Source: Clostridiales bacterium UBA7001
GTDB lineage: Bacteria > Bacillota > Clostridia > TANB77 > CAG-508
Assembly (NCBI GenBank): GCA_002449785.1
Contig: DJXP01000019.1
Span: 117,521-181,520, forward strand
Direction: 5' to 3'
Length of the DNA stretch: 64,000 bases
The notes beneath the pieces are model-generated. The model ran no database searches, was not told where the DNA came from, and worked only from the letters and a program-made list of their open reading frames with translations. Positions 33,712 through 43,918 of the stretch are shown here, in pieces; positions within the stretch are counted from its first letter, which is position 1; each line of letters opens with the position of its first letter. Position numbers and translations under genes: made by a program.

Positions 33712-36700
33712 ATGGTAGTACTTAGAAATTTACTTAAGAAAATAGTAATATTAATAATTATACTAGCTATATTTATTTCTTTTTGTACTACTCCTGCGTC
33801 TTATGCTAAATTAGATATTAAGTCAGATGAGTTTTATTACGCTGGAACTCAAAAAGGTCAATATGTAGCAAAAGAAGGTGTGTTTGATTGGTTAATTAAT
33901 GCACTTGCTGAAGTTGCAGATTGGATAATTGGTGCAATTTCAATGGCTATTAGAGCACCTTTTATTGGATGGACAGCTCTTATTGAAAGACTACTTACAG
34001 CTGCATTAGATGCTACTTGTGGATTAGATATGAATAATGAAATAAGTAATACAGATTTAATGTCTATTGTTACATCAGAAAATAATGTTACTGTTCAAGC
34101 AATTGTATACAACCAAGTTCCAGCATTAGATGCAAACTTTTTTAAAACAGAATATAATAAAAAATATTCTCCAACAGGTGGAATATTAAGGTGTAAAAAA
34201 TGTCAGAAAGTATGTAGCGAGTGTTGCCCTGATGGCACATGTACAGGCGGATGTACATGTAATGGTTCATGTGATTCTTGTGCTAAATATAAACAATTGT
34301 TAGATGCTGAACCAGTAATTATTGAATTAAAAAAATATGTTTCTTTTTGGTATTATACAATAAGAATAATAGCATTAGCTGGAATGCTTGCAGTTCTTGT
34401 ATTTATAGGAATTAAGATAGCATTAAATACAGTTGCTTCTGAAAGAGCAATGTATAAAAGAATGTTAGTAGATTGGGTTGTTGGTATTTTAATAATATTT
34501 TTAATTCATTATATAATGTATTTTACTATATATATTAATGAAACATTTGTTAATATTGTAAAAGAATATGCAACAGATATAAATACACATACTATTCAAA
34601 AAATGGAATTAGCTGAAAAAACATCAGATGGATCATCAGCTGAATATACTAGTGAAGAATTAGAAATAGATATATATGAAGAAATAAGAACTAGAGCTTA
34701 TGATGCTAAATTAGTTAATGGTTTAATTGGAATGGTTTTATATATGTCTATGGTATATATGGCTATACGATATACTTTAGTTTATTTAAAAAGAATGTTT
34801 GTAATAGCTGTTTTAATGATTATGGGGCCAGGAGTTGGTTTTGCATATGCACTTCAAAAAGCATTATCTGGAAGAACAATGGCACTAAAAAAGTGGTTAT
34901 CAGAATATATAATTAATGTAATTATTCAAACTGTTCATGCAATAATTTATTCTGTATTTATTTCAACTGTGTTAGTTTTATCTTTAAAAAATGTTGCTGG
35001 AATTGTAGTTGCATTAATTGTTATGAATTTTTCTTTAAAAGCAGAAGATATATTTAGAAAAGTATTTAATTTAAATTCTAGTGGTTTACTAAAAGAAACT
35101 GATAAAGCTGGAAATCTTGAAGAAAGAGCGAGAAATATGTTCGGAACTTATAAAGGTGCTACAGCAATTGCTAAGAACGTTGGAAATTCATTTTATGGAA
35201 AAACAGTTGCAGCAGCTGGAAAAATAGGAGTAGGTGGAGCTATTGTGGCAGCATCTGCAATAAGAAGTGGATTAAGTAATGGCATACAATCTGCAGTTGC
35301 TTCTTCAAATATAAATGCTGCTTCAGAATCAAATGATGATTCTGGTAATGATGAAGATTTATCTAGTAATAATGCTTCAGGAAATTCAAATTCAGTTCCG
35401 AATTATGGTTCAGATGGAATTGCAACTAAAATACCAATTATTGGTAATGCAGTTTATCATCATAGAAGAGATAAAGAACTTTCTAATATTTCTTTAGGAG
35501 ACTTAACAAGTGCTTTTGAAAAAGCTAAAGCAGAATACGAGAAAAATCCAGATGATCAGAAGGCTCTTGAAAATTATATATATGCATATAATAATTTAGA
35601 AAGAAAGCAAGAATTAAATACAGTAACACATGGTGATGTTTTAAAAGGACATATGGAAAGACTGTTAGACATAGATAATTATTTTGAATTTAAATTAGAT
35701 TCAAAAGGAAATAAAGTATATTCCCCTAAAAAGGGTCTATTACTCGGTACAAGTCATTATGATTATCAAACAAATAAAATGGTTTCAGATAAAAATTCTG
35801 CAATATACCAATTAAGTCCAAAGAATTTACTTGGTTTTACAGATGAAGATAGTAAAGTATTTAATGAAAATATTGTTAAACCACTTAAAAATGGATTCTT
35901 AGGGACAGCTGCAATGTTTGTTGGTTTATCTACATTTGCATTTCACCCTAGACTTGGAATGGGTCTTCTAGCATATGGTGTACCAAATAAATATGGAGCT
36001 TTTAAAAAACTAGGATATATTCCAAGTTTAAATACGTCAGTAAATTATAAAAATAGAAAATACAATTTTAAGGCATTTTCAACACCAGCATTAAATAATA
36101 TGAAAGATATTGCTATTGAAAGGATGAGAGCAGAACAAGGACAACTTGCTGTAAATAGAATTAGAGAAAAGCATCCAAATTTATTTAAAGGTTTAAGAGC
36201 TGGAACAGTAGTAGCTTCTACACTTGTTGGTGGACTTGCAGGAGGAGCTGTAACATATTCTGCACTTAAAGCATATGATAGATTTGCTTATGATAAAAGT
36301 AGAAGATTAGCAGATGCTAGAGATTCTAAAGGTAGACCTATTATACATAGTATGTATGATAAAAGTGAGTATAAAGTTAGAAGAGTAAGTGAAGCAGAAG
36401 ATGCAATAAATAAACAAAGTTATAAACAATTAAAAGCACAAGAAAAAGAATTTGAAGAAGATGCTTTAAAAACAATTGCTATGGAAGCTAGTGTAAATAC
36501 TGAAAAAGAAATTGAAGATTTTGCTGATAATCAAAGAGAAGAAATTCTTGCACAAATGGGATATAAATATAATAAAAAGACTGGAGAACTTATTAAAATA
36601 AATGAGGAAGGTTCTTTTGGAAGAAATAATGATGATTCTTCTCATGAATCTTCAAATGCTGAGAATTCAAATAATACTAGAAAAAGTTCTACAGATGAAA

Positions 36701-37923
36701 GTGCAATTGCTAAAGAAGAAATTAAAGAAAAGAAAATTAATGATGCAGAGATAAAGAAATTAAATGATAGTATTGATGCTATTTTATTAAAAATAGCAAA
36801 TTCAAAACCTTTAGAGATTAATAGTGAGTCAAAATTAAATCATGTTATTTCAGAATTGAATTCTGAACTTATTAAGGCTAATATTATTTCAAAAGATCAA
36901 AAAGTTGAAGAATTGTTTAAAGGTGGAAGAAGTGCTTTAGTATCTACAATTAAGAGAAAAACCAAAAGAGTTAATAAAAAAATAGCTAAAGAAAATGAAA
37001 TATTTGAAAAAATGAATAATATAGAAAGATCTGCTATAAAAGAGTCTGTTGAAGAAGCAATTCAAAAAGAACTATCTAAGGGTTCCGAATCTTCAAAAAG
37101 TAAGAAAAGTGTGTATGATACTATAAGTAAAGAATCTATTCTAGATAGAATGTTAAGTAAGGTAGGAGCAGTATTAAATCCAAATGCACAAAATGGTCCA
37201 ATAGGGTCTAATTCTAATAATCATAGTTCAGATAGTCAGAATAGAGGCAAAGAAAATACAGATACAGCTCATACATCTCCAAATGTAGCATCTAGAATTC
37301 CAGCAAGTAAAAAAAGCGATTATATGGAAGCTATAAAACAATATTTATTATATAGAAAAGATGAAGAATCTTCAGATACAAGTGAAAGTACAGCAAAGAA
37401 AGTTTCTGGTAGAGAAAAAGAAGAAGTAATGAGTAAAGCAAATGCTGAGGTAGAAAAAAGGAAAAATAAATTAAAACAAGCTCTTGAGGTTTCTTTAGAT
37501 ACTCCAGAAGAAGGACTTGCTATACTAAGTGCAGATGATGAATTAAATGGTTTAAATTCTTCAAAAATATTGGAACAATTATTTGTTATGAAAGAAATTA
37601 ATAAAAGAGGAAAAGAAATTAAAGTTAAAGGTTCTTCTGCATATAAAAAACAATCTAAAGCACTTAGTAGTGCTGAGACAGAATATTATAAAACTCAAAG
37701 AGATATATTAATGGAAGAGATAAACAATGGCTATCCAAAAGATTTTGATGTATCAAGTGTAGATTATGATGCATTAAGTATAGAAGAAAAAGTAAAAGTT
37801 GACAATTATAGTAGATTAAAAAGGAAATTAGCTGAAAAAGAAAAAACAATGGCAAAACAAAAGAAAATAAAACAAGAAGCAGGGCCTATTATAAATATTA
37901 ATCAACTGTTAAATAATTTATAG
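33712..37923 (+). CDS. VirB6/TrbL-like giant membrane protein B with ten-cysteine cluster (1403 residues)
   Basis: A signal-like helix (8-28) is followed by an amphipathic region, then ten Cys between residues 161 and 190 (161, 164, 168, 171, 172, 177, 181, 183, 187, 190). The channel core follows: V-F-I-G-I-K-I-A-L-N-T-V-A-S-E-R-A and further helices to about residue 450. Instead of the A-P-L and D-G-K-A-Q-A motifs of its paralogues it has M-G-P-G-V-G-F-A and S-G-R-T-M-A-L-K-K-W-L. The remaining 950 residues are hydrophilic and helical, with two extra hydrophobic stretches (near 730-760 and 830-850) and Ser/Asn-rich linkers. VirB6 proteins with such tails occur in other type IV systems. The Cys cluster could bind zinc or form disulfides. 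Confidence 0.72.
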   Translation: MVVLRNLLKKIVILIIILAIFISFCTTPASYAKLDIKSDEFYYAGTQKGQYVAKEGVFDWLINALAEVADWIIGAISMAIRAPFIGWTALIERLLTAALDATCGLDMNNEISNTDLMSIVTSENNVTVQAIVYNQVPALDANFFKTEYNKKYSPTGGILRCKKCQKVCSECCPDGTCTGGCTCNGSCDSCAKYKQLLDAEPVIIELKKYVSFWYYTIRIIALAGMLAVLVFIGIKIALNTVASERAMYKRMLVDWVVGILIIFLIHYIMYFTIYINETFVNIVKEYATDINTHTIQKMELAEKTSDGSSAEYTSEELEIDIYEEIRTRAYDAKLVNGLIGMVLYMSMVYMAIRYTLVYLKRMFVIAVLMIMGPGVGFAYALQKALSGRTMALKKWLSEYIINVIIQTVHAIIYSVFISTVLVLSLKNVAGIVVALIVMNFSLKAEDIFRKVFNLNSSGLLKETDKAGNLEERARNMFGTYKGATAIAKNVGNSFYGKTVAAAGKIGVGGAIVAASAIRSGLSNGIQSAVASSNINAASESNDDSGNDEDLSSNNASGNSNSVPNYGSDGIATKIPIIGNAVYHHRRDKELSNISLGDLTSAFEKAKAEYEKNPDDQKALENYIYAYNNLERKQELNTVTHGDVLKGHMERLLDIDNYFEFKLDSKGNKVYSPKKGLLLGTSHYDYQTNKMVSDKNSAIYQLSPKNLLGFTDEDSKVFNENIVKPLKNGFLGTAAMFVGLSTFAFHPRLGMGLLAYGVPNKYGAFKKLGYIPSLNTSVNYKNRKYNFKAFSTPALNNMKDIAIERMRAEQGQLAVNRIREKHPNLFKGLRAGTVVASTLVGGLAGGAVTYSALKAYDRFAYDKSRRLADARDSKGRPIIHSMYDKSEYKVRRVSEAEDAINKQSYKQLKAQEKEFEEDALKTIAMEASVNTEKEIEDFADNQREEILAQMGYKYNKKTGELIKINEEGSFGRNNDDSSHESSNAENSNNTRKSSTDESAIAKEEIKEKKINDAEIKKLNDSIDAILLKIANSKPLEINSESKLNHVISELNSELIKANIISKDQKVEELFKGGRSALVSTIKRKTKRVNKKIAKENEIFEKMNNIERSAIKESVEEAIQKELSKGSESSKSKKSVYDTISKESILDRMLSKVGAVLNPNAQNGPIGSNSNNHSSDSQNRGKENTDTAHTSPNVASRIPASKKSDYMEAIKQYLLYRKDEESSDTSESTAKKVSGREKEEVMSKANAEVEKRKNKLKQALEVSLDTPEEGLAILSADDELNGLNSSKILEQLFVMKEINKRGKEIKVKGSSAYKKQSKALSSAETEYYKTQRDILMEEINNGYPKDFDVSSVDYDALSIEEKVKVDNYSRLKRKLAEKEKTMAKQKKIKQEAGPIININQLLNNL

Positions 37924-37942
37924 AGCTAAGAGAGAAGGTGAA

Positions 37943-40735
37943 ATGTTGAACAAAACATTAAAAAAGATTTTAGTGCTAATTTTAATAGTATTATTATTAA
38001 ATAACTTTATTATAAGTAATGTCGTTTATGCAGCTGGGGAAAGTGAAGTAGAAAAATTCTTAACAAAAATGTTAGGAACAGTTGTTGGTTGGTTTACTTA
38101 CCCTATAAGGCTTGTAGCAATAGGACTCGCTCATGGAATGCAATCACTTACTGCATCTGTTGCATATTGCGATACTCCAAGTACAGATGGTGGAAGTGCA
38201 CAAGATACATCTACAATTAGCCCATATGATATATTATTTAATAAAGTTGGAATGCTTGATATTAATTTTTTTGATGTAACAAATGAAGATACAATAGTAA
38301 TGACAATTAGAAGAGGAGTTGCAACTTGGTATAATGCAATGAGATTAGTGGCTTCAGCAATCTTACTTGCAGTCTTAGTTTATGTTGGTATTAGAATGGC
38401 TATTTCAACAATAGCTTCTGATAGAGCAGTATATAATAAAATGCTTACAGATTGGGCGGTAAGTTTAGCGTTAATATTTTTATTAAGTTTTATTATAGTA
38501 TTTGTAATTCATGTAAATAGTGCATTAGTTAGCACTATTGAAGCGTTTGTTACTAGTAATGCTTCTTCATCAAATAATAGTGATAGTATTAATGCAGCTA
38601 TTGATGCTATTGGAGAAATAGCTACAAGTGGTAGTGTAGATGGAATTGCTGCAACTATTGTATATGTCTTAATTGCATGGCAAACATTAGGATTATTAAT
38701 CTCATATTTTTCTCGTATGCTAAAGCTTGCATTTTTATTAATAATTGCACCACTTATCACATTAACATATGCAATAGATAAGATGGGTGATGGAAAAGCT
38801 CAAGCATTAAATGCATGGCTAAAAGAATTTATTTTTACAGTTTTAATTCAACCATTTCATTGTATTATTTATGCCGTTTTAATTAGTATGTCTTTTGAAT
38901 TATTAACAAATGATAGTGTAAATAAATTAGCAGCAGGGTTAATAGCAGTATTGTGTATTAAATTTGTAAAAGAAGCAGAAGATATTGTTAGAAAAATATT
39001 TAGCTTTGCTGATGATAATAAGAATACATCTTTAGCAGCAGGAGCTGCAACAGCAATGTTAGGAATGAAATATGCTTCTGGTGTAGGAAAATCAGCAGGT
39101 ATGTTTGCTGGAAAAGCAGTAAATACTGCAACGAATGTCTTTAAAAATAGAGGAGAAATAATGGCTAACATGGGTGCTAATGCATATGCATTAAGAACAA
39201 TTGTTGGTAGCGGTGGAAAAACTTTCCAAGAGAGAAAAGATGATTATATGGAAAGCCATGATAATGCTAGTGCTGATAAAGATGAAAGAAAATTAGATTC
39301 ATATGAAAAGAAAGATTTAGCAAAAGCAGGTTCAGAAGAGGAAAAAGCTAAAATTAGGAAAAAATATTCTGCAATGAGAAATAATATGGATAAAGCTGTT
39401 TCAGCTAGAGCTGCGGCGTTAATGAATAGTGACCCAACATTAACAGCTAGTCGTGCTAAAGCAAGAGCAAGAAGTGAAATGGCTAAGCAATATAGAACAC
39501 AGGAAAAAAATAGTAGAGAATCAGGTACTTTAAGGAGTATTAAAGGATTTACTAGTGGTGCTGTAAACGGCTTTAGAAATTCACAAGTTGTTAAAGAAAT
39601 TGGAAAAATGGCGAAATTCCAAGCTGGAGCTGGCGTTGCAGTATTTATGGGGGCTGAAAGTTATGCTAATGACGGAAATGCATTTGCAGCAATAGGTTCT
39701 GGAGTAGCTTCATATAAAGCTGTAAGTTCTGGTGTTGATTCATTTTTCCAACAAACTGGTGGCACTCTTGCTCAAAACACAAAAAATAATTTTGTTGCTT
39801 TAGGTGCAACAGACTCAACTAAAATAATGGAAATTGCAAATAGAATTATGGCTAATGGTGATGATTATGAAGATGGAGATAAATTAAAAGAATTAGTTGA
39901 TGATTTGAAAGAACAATTAAGAAAAGCAGGTTTAGACGAAAAACAAGTTTCAAATATACATAATCATATTAAAAAAGGTATTGCTTCAGGGACACCATTT
40001 AATCCAGATACACTCGTAAAAGGAATTTTAGGTGAAAGTAAAACAAATCCAGCAATTTTACAAGCATCTAGAAAATTAAGTAATTTTGAGAACGAAAAGA
40101 ATATTTATAATGCTATGAAGACATCTGAAGATCTTGGAAGAAGTAATGCAACATTTATATCAGATATTACAGGGCGTACTACTGATAAAGACTTTAGAGA
40201 TGCAAAAGCATTCGTATATGATGATTCTACTGATATAGAATCTAGTGCAAGAACTGAAGATATGGACTTTTCAGGTATGAGTGTAGATGAAAAGAAAAAT
40301 GCTCAAAGAGATATAGATAGAGCATTAGAAAATGCTAAAAAACAACAAGATAGTCAAAGGGGTTATGGCGTTGAATCTAGTGCATTAGAAAGAGAAATTG
40401 AACAATTAGAAAAGAATAAATTAAAAGTACAGATGGAATTAAAAATAGAATTTGAGAAAAATGCTAGAGAATTAAGTAAACAACTAGTAGAAATCAAAAA
40501 GGAAATTTCAAAAGAAGTAGCTAAAGAAAAAGCAAAACTAGTTCTTGACAAAGAAACATTTATGAGAGAAATAGAAAGAGAAGCAGCAAATAGAGAAAAA
40601 GAAATTGAGGATTTGAAAAGATCTGCTGAAACTATTGAGATACCAGGAATTAGACAAAAAATTGCTTTAAAAGAAAATGAATTAAATATATTTAAAAATA
40701 ATTCAACTGCAGTAATTAATGAAGTAAAAGAATAA
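37943..40735 (+). CDS. VirB6/TrbL-like membrane protein C with long soluble tail (930 residues)
   Basis: A signal-like helix (1-31) precedes about seven helices spread over residues 45-350. The shared blocks are V-Y-V-G-I-R-M-A-I-S-T-I-A-S-D-R-A and A-P-L-I-T-L-T-Y-A-I-D-K-M-G-D-G-K-A, then W-L-K-E-F-I-F-T-V-L-I-Q-P-F-H. From residue 350 on the protein is soluble and Ala/Lys/Glu-rich. It has an Ala/Gly-rich hydrophobic patch near 555-600 and a highly charged coiled coil at the end (about 790-930). AAGGTG precedes the ATG. Together with protein D it is clearly a duplicate pair. The tail probably lies in the cytoplasm. Confidence 0.78.
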   Translation: MLNKTLKKILVLILIVLLLNNFIISNVVYAAGESEVEKFLTKMLGTVVGWFTYPIRLVAIGLAHGMQSLTASVAYCDTPSTDGGSAQDTSTISPYDILFNKVGMLDINFFDVTNEDTIVMTIRRGVATWYNAMRLVASAILLAVLVYVGIRMAISTIASDRAVYNKMLTDWAVSLALIFLLSFIIVFVIHVNSALVSTIEAFVTSNASSSNNSDSINAAIDAIGEIATSGSVDGIAATIVYVLIAWQTLGLLISYFSRMLKLAFLLIIAPLITLTYAIDKMGDGKAQALNAWLKEFIFTVLIQPFHCIIYAVLISMSFELLTNDSVNKLAAGLIAVLCIKFVKEAEDIVRKIFSFADDNKNTSLAAGAATAMLGMKYASGVGKSAGMFAGKAVNTATNVFKNRGEIMANMGANAYALRTIVGSGGKTFQERKDDYMESHDNASADKDERKLDSYEKKDLAKAGSEEEKAKIRKKYSAMRNNMDKAVSARAAALMNSDPTLTASRAKARARSEMAKQYRTQEKNSRESGTLRSIKGFTSGAVNGFRNSQVVKEIGKMAKFQAGAGVAVFMGAESYANDGNAFAAIGSGVASYKAVSSGVDSFFQQTGGTLAQNTKNNFVALGATDSTKIMEIANRIMANGDDYEDGDKLKELVDDLKEQLRKAGLDEKQVSNIHNHIKKGIASGTPFNPDTLVKGILGESKTNPAILQASRKLSNFENEKNIYNAMKTSEDLGRSNATFISDITGRTTDKDFRDAKAFVYDDSTDIESSARTEDMDFSGMSVDEKKNAQRDIDRALENAKKQQDSQRGYGVESSALEREIEQLEKNKLKVQMELKIEFEKNARELSKQLVEIKKEISKEVAKEKAKLVLDKETFMREIEREAANREKEIEDLKRSAETIEIPGIRQKIALKENELNIFKNNSTAVINEVKE

Positions 40736-40769
40736 TTTATCAATTAAAAATATGAGAAAGGGGCTTAAA

Positions 40770-43370
40770 ATGAAAAAAGCATTATATAAAATATTAATAG
40801 CACTTATTGTTATATTAATGTTATTGGAATTCGTTTTTAATGTTAATAGAAGTAATGCTGAGACTAAAAATGCAACTATTGGTCCCGATTTTATTAATGC
40901 TGTTGCAAATGCTACAGGTGGTGTCGTGTCAATTATATATTGGCCTAAAAGAATTGAACTAATTGGTATAGCATTTATAATAGATAAAACCTTTTATAAT
41001 TTAGCCGCCTCAGATGATCCAGATTTAGGGGGATACTTAAATTTAGATTATCTTACACCTTTTCAAATATTTTTTAATAAATATAAGTTGATTGATGCAA
41101 ATGTTTTAGATTTAGCAACTATTAATGAGAGTGATAATACTATTTCATTTACAATAAGAAAAAATGTTTCAATATGGTTTTATGTAATGAGAGTTTTTTC
41201 TGCTGCAGTTTTGTTAGCTATATTAGTTTATATAGGAATTAGAATGGCACTTTCTACAATAGCTTCTGATAAAGCTAGATATAAAGAAATGTTTATTGAT
41301 TGGGTAGTTAGCTTAATTCTGATATTTGTAGTTCATTTGATTGCCGTATTTATTATTAATATAAATAATATTATTGTTGGAGCACTTGAATCTCTTTCAG
41401 GAGATTTAGTTTCATTAGAAGATATAAGTAAAATTTATAATGAAATAGCATTACTTGCTACATTAGGTATAGGTATACCTAGTATAACAGCTACAATAGT
41501 TTATTGTGCAATGGTATTTATGACAATTGGATTTTTTATAGCATATGTTAATCGTATGATTAAAATTGCTTTCTTAGTTATAATTTCACCACTTATATCA
41601 ATTACATATTCAATAGATAAAATAAAAGATCAAAAAGCTCAAGCTTTGAATACATGGCTTAAGGAATTTATATTTACAGTTTTAATTCAACCATTTCATT
41701 GTGTAATGTATTTAGCATTTACGAATACAGCTTATAGATTATTAACACCGTTTTTAATTGATGGTGATGGCGCTTTAGGTAATCTTAAGGATATTGCTGG
41801 TACATTTGCAAATACTGTTATTGTGTCAAAAGATTACAATTTACTTACCACTGCTGTCTTAGTTGTAATTTCACTTATATTTATAAAAAAAGCAGAAGAG
41901 GTTGTAAGAAAAATATTTGGATTTACTGATACTAATAAAAGTACATCTTTTGGTGCAGGTTTAGCTATGAGTGTTATGGCTGTTAGTCAAGCTAAAAATA
42001 TTGGAACTGCTACTAGAAAAGGTATAAATACAGCTAAAAGTTTTGCACCAAATCTTTCAAAAGCTGTTAGCCATGATTTTAATATGTTAAAAAATACAGG
42101 CTTAGGACAAAAGATAAGTACTGGATTAAATAGTGCAGGTGAAGCTATAGGTAATAGTGGTGCTGCTAAAGGATTAGATAAAGCTATTACTTCATTTTCC
42201 AATACAGGTTTTGCTAGAACAACTGGAAGATTAGCTGGAAAAACAGGTAAAAAAATTACTGGTTTTAGCCAAGGCTTGAGAGGAAAAGCTTTTAAAGTAA
42301 CGAATTCTAGAGTATGGAAAGCATGGGCAAGAAAAAATTCTCTTGCAAGTGTTATAGGTTCAATGTATGGTATTTCTCAATTGGTAAATGGGGACAATAT
42401 TATGGAAGTTTATGCTGATTCAAAGGCTGTTGAAGAAGGTGTACAAGCATTTATAGGAACTGCGGATGGAAAAATTGCTGATTATGCTTTAGGTGCTGCA
42501 TCTGAATTAGATGATACGGAATATAAACAAAAACTTGCATTATACCATAAACAATCAAGTGATCCAAATAAAGATCCATTAGAAGAAGCTGTTAAAGGGT
42601 TATCTGATTTAAAATATAGTGATGGAATTAATTCTGAAGAAGAGTTTAGAAAAAGAGTTGTTACTGATAAAATGGCATATGGCAAAGGATATAGAGAACG
42701 TTCTAATGATAGGAAAATTGAAGCAAAACAAATTAGAGATAGTATAGAAGCTGAAAATAAGAAAAACAATGTTACAGAATATACTGATGAGCAAAAGATA
42801 AAATTGAAGGAAGCTGAAGAGTTAGAAGAAGAAGCAGAAGAATTAGGTAAATTAGCAGATACTGAAGAACTTATGAATCAAAAAGATGAGCTTGCTAATT
42901 TCTATTCTTTAGAGGCAATTTTAGCTAGAACAGAGAATAGGAATACTCCTCCTGGAAAAAGTGATTTTAAAAAGGCTTCTGAAGAGCTTAAAAAAGAAGT
43001 GCTAAAATTAATTCAACAAAGAAAAAGTGAGAATAATGTTGATGATGGATATGTAGATGAAGATGATTCTAAAACAGCTGAAGCATTACAAAAATCATTA
43101 GAAGAAATTATTCAATCATCTGTTAATTCTGATAAAAAAATTAATCTTGATTCTTTAATTAAAAAATCTTTAGATGTATCTGAAAAAGATGATCCAGTTG
43201 TTTTTGCAAGAATGATGGAAAAAACAGAACAAATAAGACAGCTATATTTAGAGAAAAAGGTTGCTGAATCTTTTTCTGCAACTACAAAAAATGATGGTGA
43301 TGAAGAAAGATATGCTAGAGTTCTTTCAAATAAATTAAGAAGTAAAGCATTATCTAGAAATAAAAAATAA
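40770..43370 (+). CDS. VirB6/TrbL-like membrane protein D with soluble tail (866 residues)
   Basis: The ATG at 40770 is chosen because GAAAGGGG lies upstream; an ATG 18 bases earlier overlaps that site. After a signal-like helix the protein repeats the family blocks V-Y-I-G-I-R-M-A-L-S-T-I-A-S-D-K-A and S-P-L-I-S-I-T-Y-S-I-D-K-I-K-D-Q-K-A, then W-L-K-E-F-I-F-T-V-L-I-Q-P-F-H. The residues from about 380 on are soluble, first Gly/Thr/Lys-rich and then acidic coiled coil with many Glu. It resembles protein C in the first half and diverges in the tail. It closes the run of channel-type genes. Confidence 0.78.
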   Translation: MKKALYKILIALIVILMLLEFVFNVNRSNAETKNATIGPDFINAVANATGGVVSIIYWPKRIELIGIAFIIDKTFYNLAASDDPDLGGYLNLDYLTPFQIFFNKYKLIDANVLDLATINESDNTISFTIRKNVSIWFYVMRVFSAAVLLAILVYIGIRMALSTIASDKARYKEMFIDWVVSLILIFVVHLIAVFIININNIIVGALESLSGDLVSLEDISKIYNEIALLATLGIGIPSITATIVYCAMVFMTIGFFIAYVNRMIKIAFLVIISPLISITYSIDKIKDQKAQALNTWLKEFIFTVLIQPFHCVMYLAFTNTAYRLLTPFLIDGDGALGNLKDIAGTFANTVIVSKDYNLLTTAVLVVISLIFIKKAEEVVRKIFGFTDTNKSTSFGAGLAMSVMAVSQAKNIGTATRKGINTAKSFAPNLSKAVSHDFNMLKNTGLGQKISTGLNSAGEAIGNSGAAKGLDKAITSFSNTGFARTTGRLAGKTGKKITGFSQGLRGKAFKVTNSRVWKAWARKNSLASVIGSMYGISQLVNGDNIMEVYADSKAVEEGVQAFIGTADGKIADYALGAASELDDTEYKQKLALYHKQSSDPNKDPLEEAVKGLSDLKYSDGINSEEEFRKRVVTDKMAYGKGYRERSNDRKIEAKQIRDSIEAENKKNNVTEYTDEQKIKLKEAEELEEEAEELGKLADTEELMNQKDELANFYSLEAILARTENRNTPPGKSDFKKASEELKKEVLKLIQQRKSENNVDDGYVDEDDSKTAEALQKSLEEIIQSSVNSDKKINLDSLIKKSLDVSEKDDPVVFARMMEKTEQIRQLYLEKKVAESFSATTKNDGDEERYARVLSNKLRSKALSRNKK

Positions 43371-43384
43371 AAAGGAGTATATGT

Positions 43385-43903
43385 ATGCGTATTAAAAAAA
43401 ATAATAAACCAATTATTTTATGTATTATAATAGTTATAATAATTATTATTTTAGTAATTGTAAAATCTGTTTCTAATAAAAATAAGATTGATTATAGTAA
43501 ACTATCAGATGAAGAACTTGATTTAGTTGTTGCTAATAAAATACAAGAAATTAATAAGATAGATTTAAGCAGTTTAAATGAGAGGGAGAGAATGGAATAT
43601 TATGTATCTGAATTTATAACTGCTATTGAAAACAAAAACTATGAAACAGCTTATCAAATGCTATATAGTGATTTTAAAGAAAATTATTTCCCAAATTATA
43701 GCGATTTCGAGGAATATGCTGAAAATAAATTTCCATCAAATATAGCATTAAATCATACTAATATTGAAAGAAATGGTGATGTTTATATTCTTTGGGTGAC
43801 TGTAGCAAATCCATTAGCTGGAAAAAGTTCTGGAATGGAAATAAATTTTGTTATAAAAGAGAATGATTTAAATGATTTTGAATTGTCATTTTCTGTTATA
43901 TAA
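43385..43903 (+). CDS. Single-pass NTF2-like protein, VirB8/TcpC candidate 1
   Basis: The 172-residue protein has one membrane helix (about 9-26), a linker, and a C-terminal domain from about residue 60. Its first helix (Y-Y-V-S-E-F-I-T-A-I-E-N-K-N-Y-E-T-A-Y) and L-Y-S-D-F-K motif fit an NTF2-like fold. VirB8 and TcpC proteins, needed in all type IV systems, have exactly one helix plus an extracytoplasmic NTF2-like domain. The assignment comes from fold pattern and context rather than sequence identity. AAGGAG precedes the ATG. Confidence 0.58.
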   Translation: MRIKKNNKPIILCIIIVIIIIILVIVKSVSNKNKIDYSKLSDEELDLVVANKIQEINKIDLSSLNERERMEYYVSEFITAIENKNYETAYQMLYSDFKENYFPNYSDFEEYAENKFPSNIALNHTNIERNGDVYILWVTVANPLAGKSSGMEINFVIKENDLNDFELSFSVI

Positions 43904-43918
43904 AATTGGAGGAGTATT

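Noticed and set aside
40363..40743. 126-residue minus-strand open frame
   Set aside because: It lies wholly opposite the coiled-coil coding end of VirB6-like protein C and has a composition expected from complementing Lys/Glu-rich codons.
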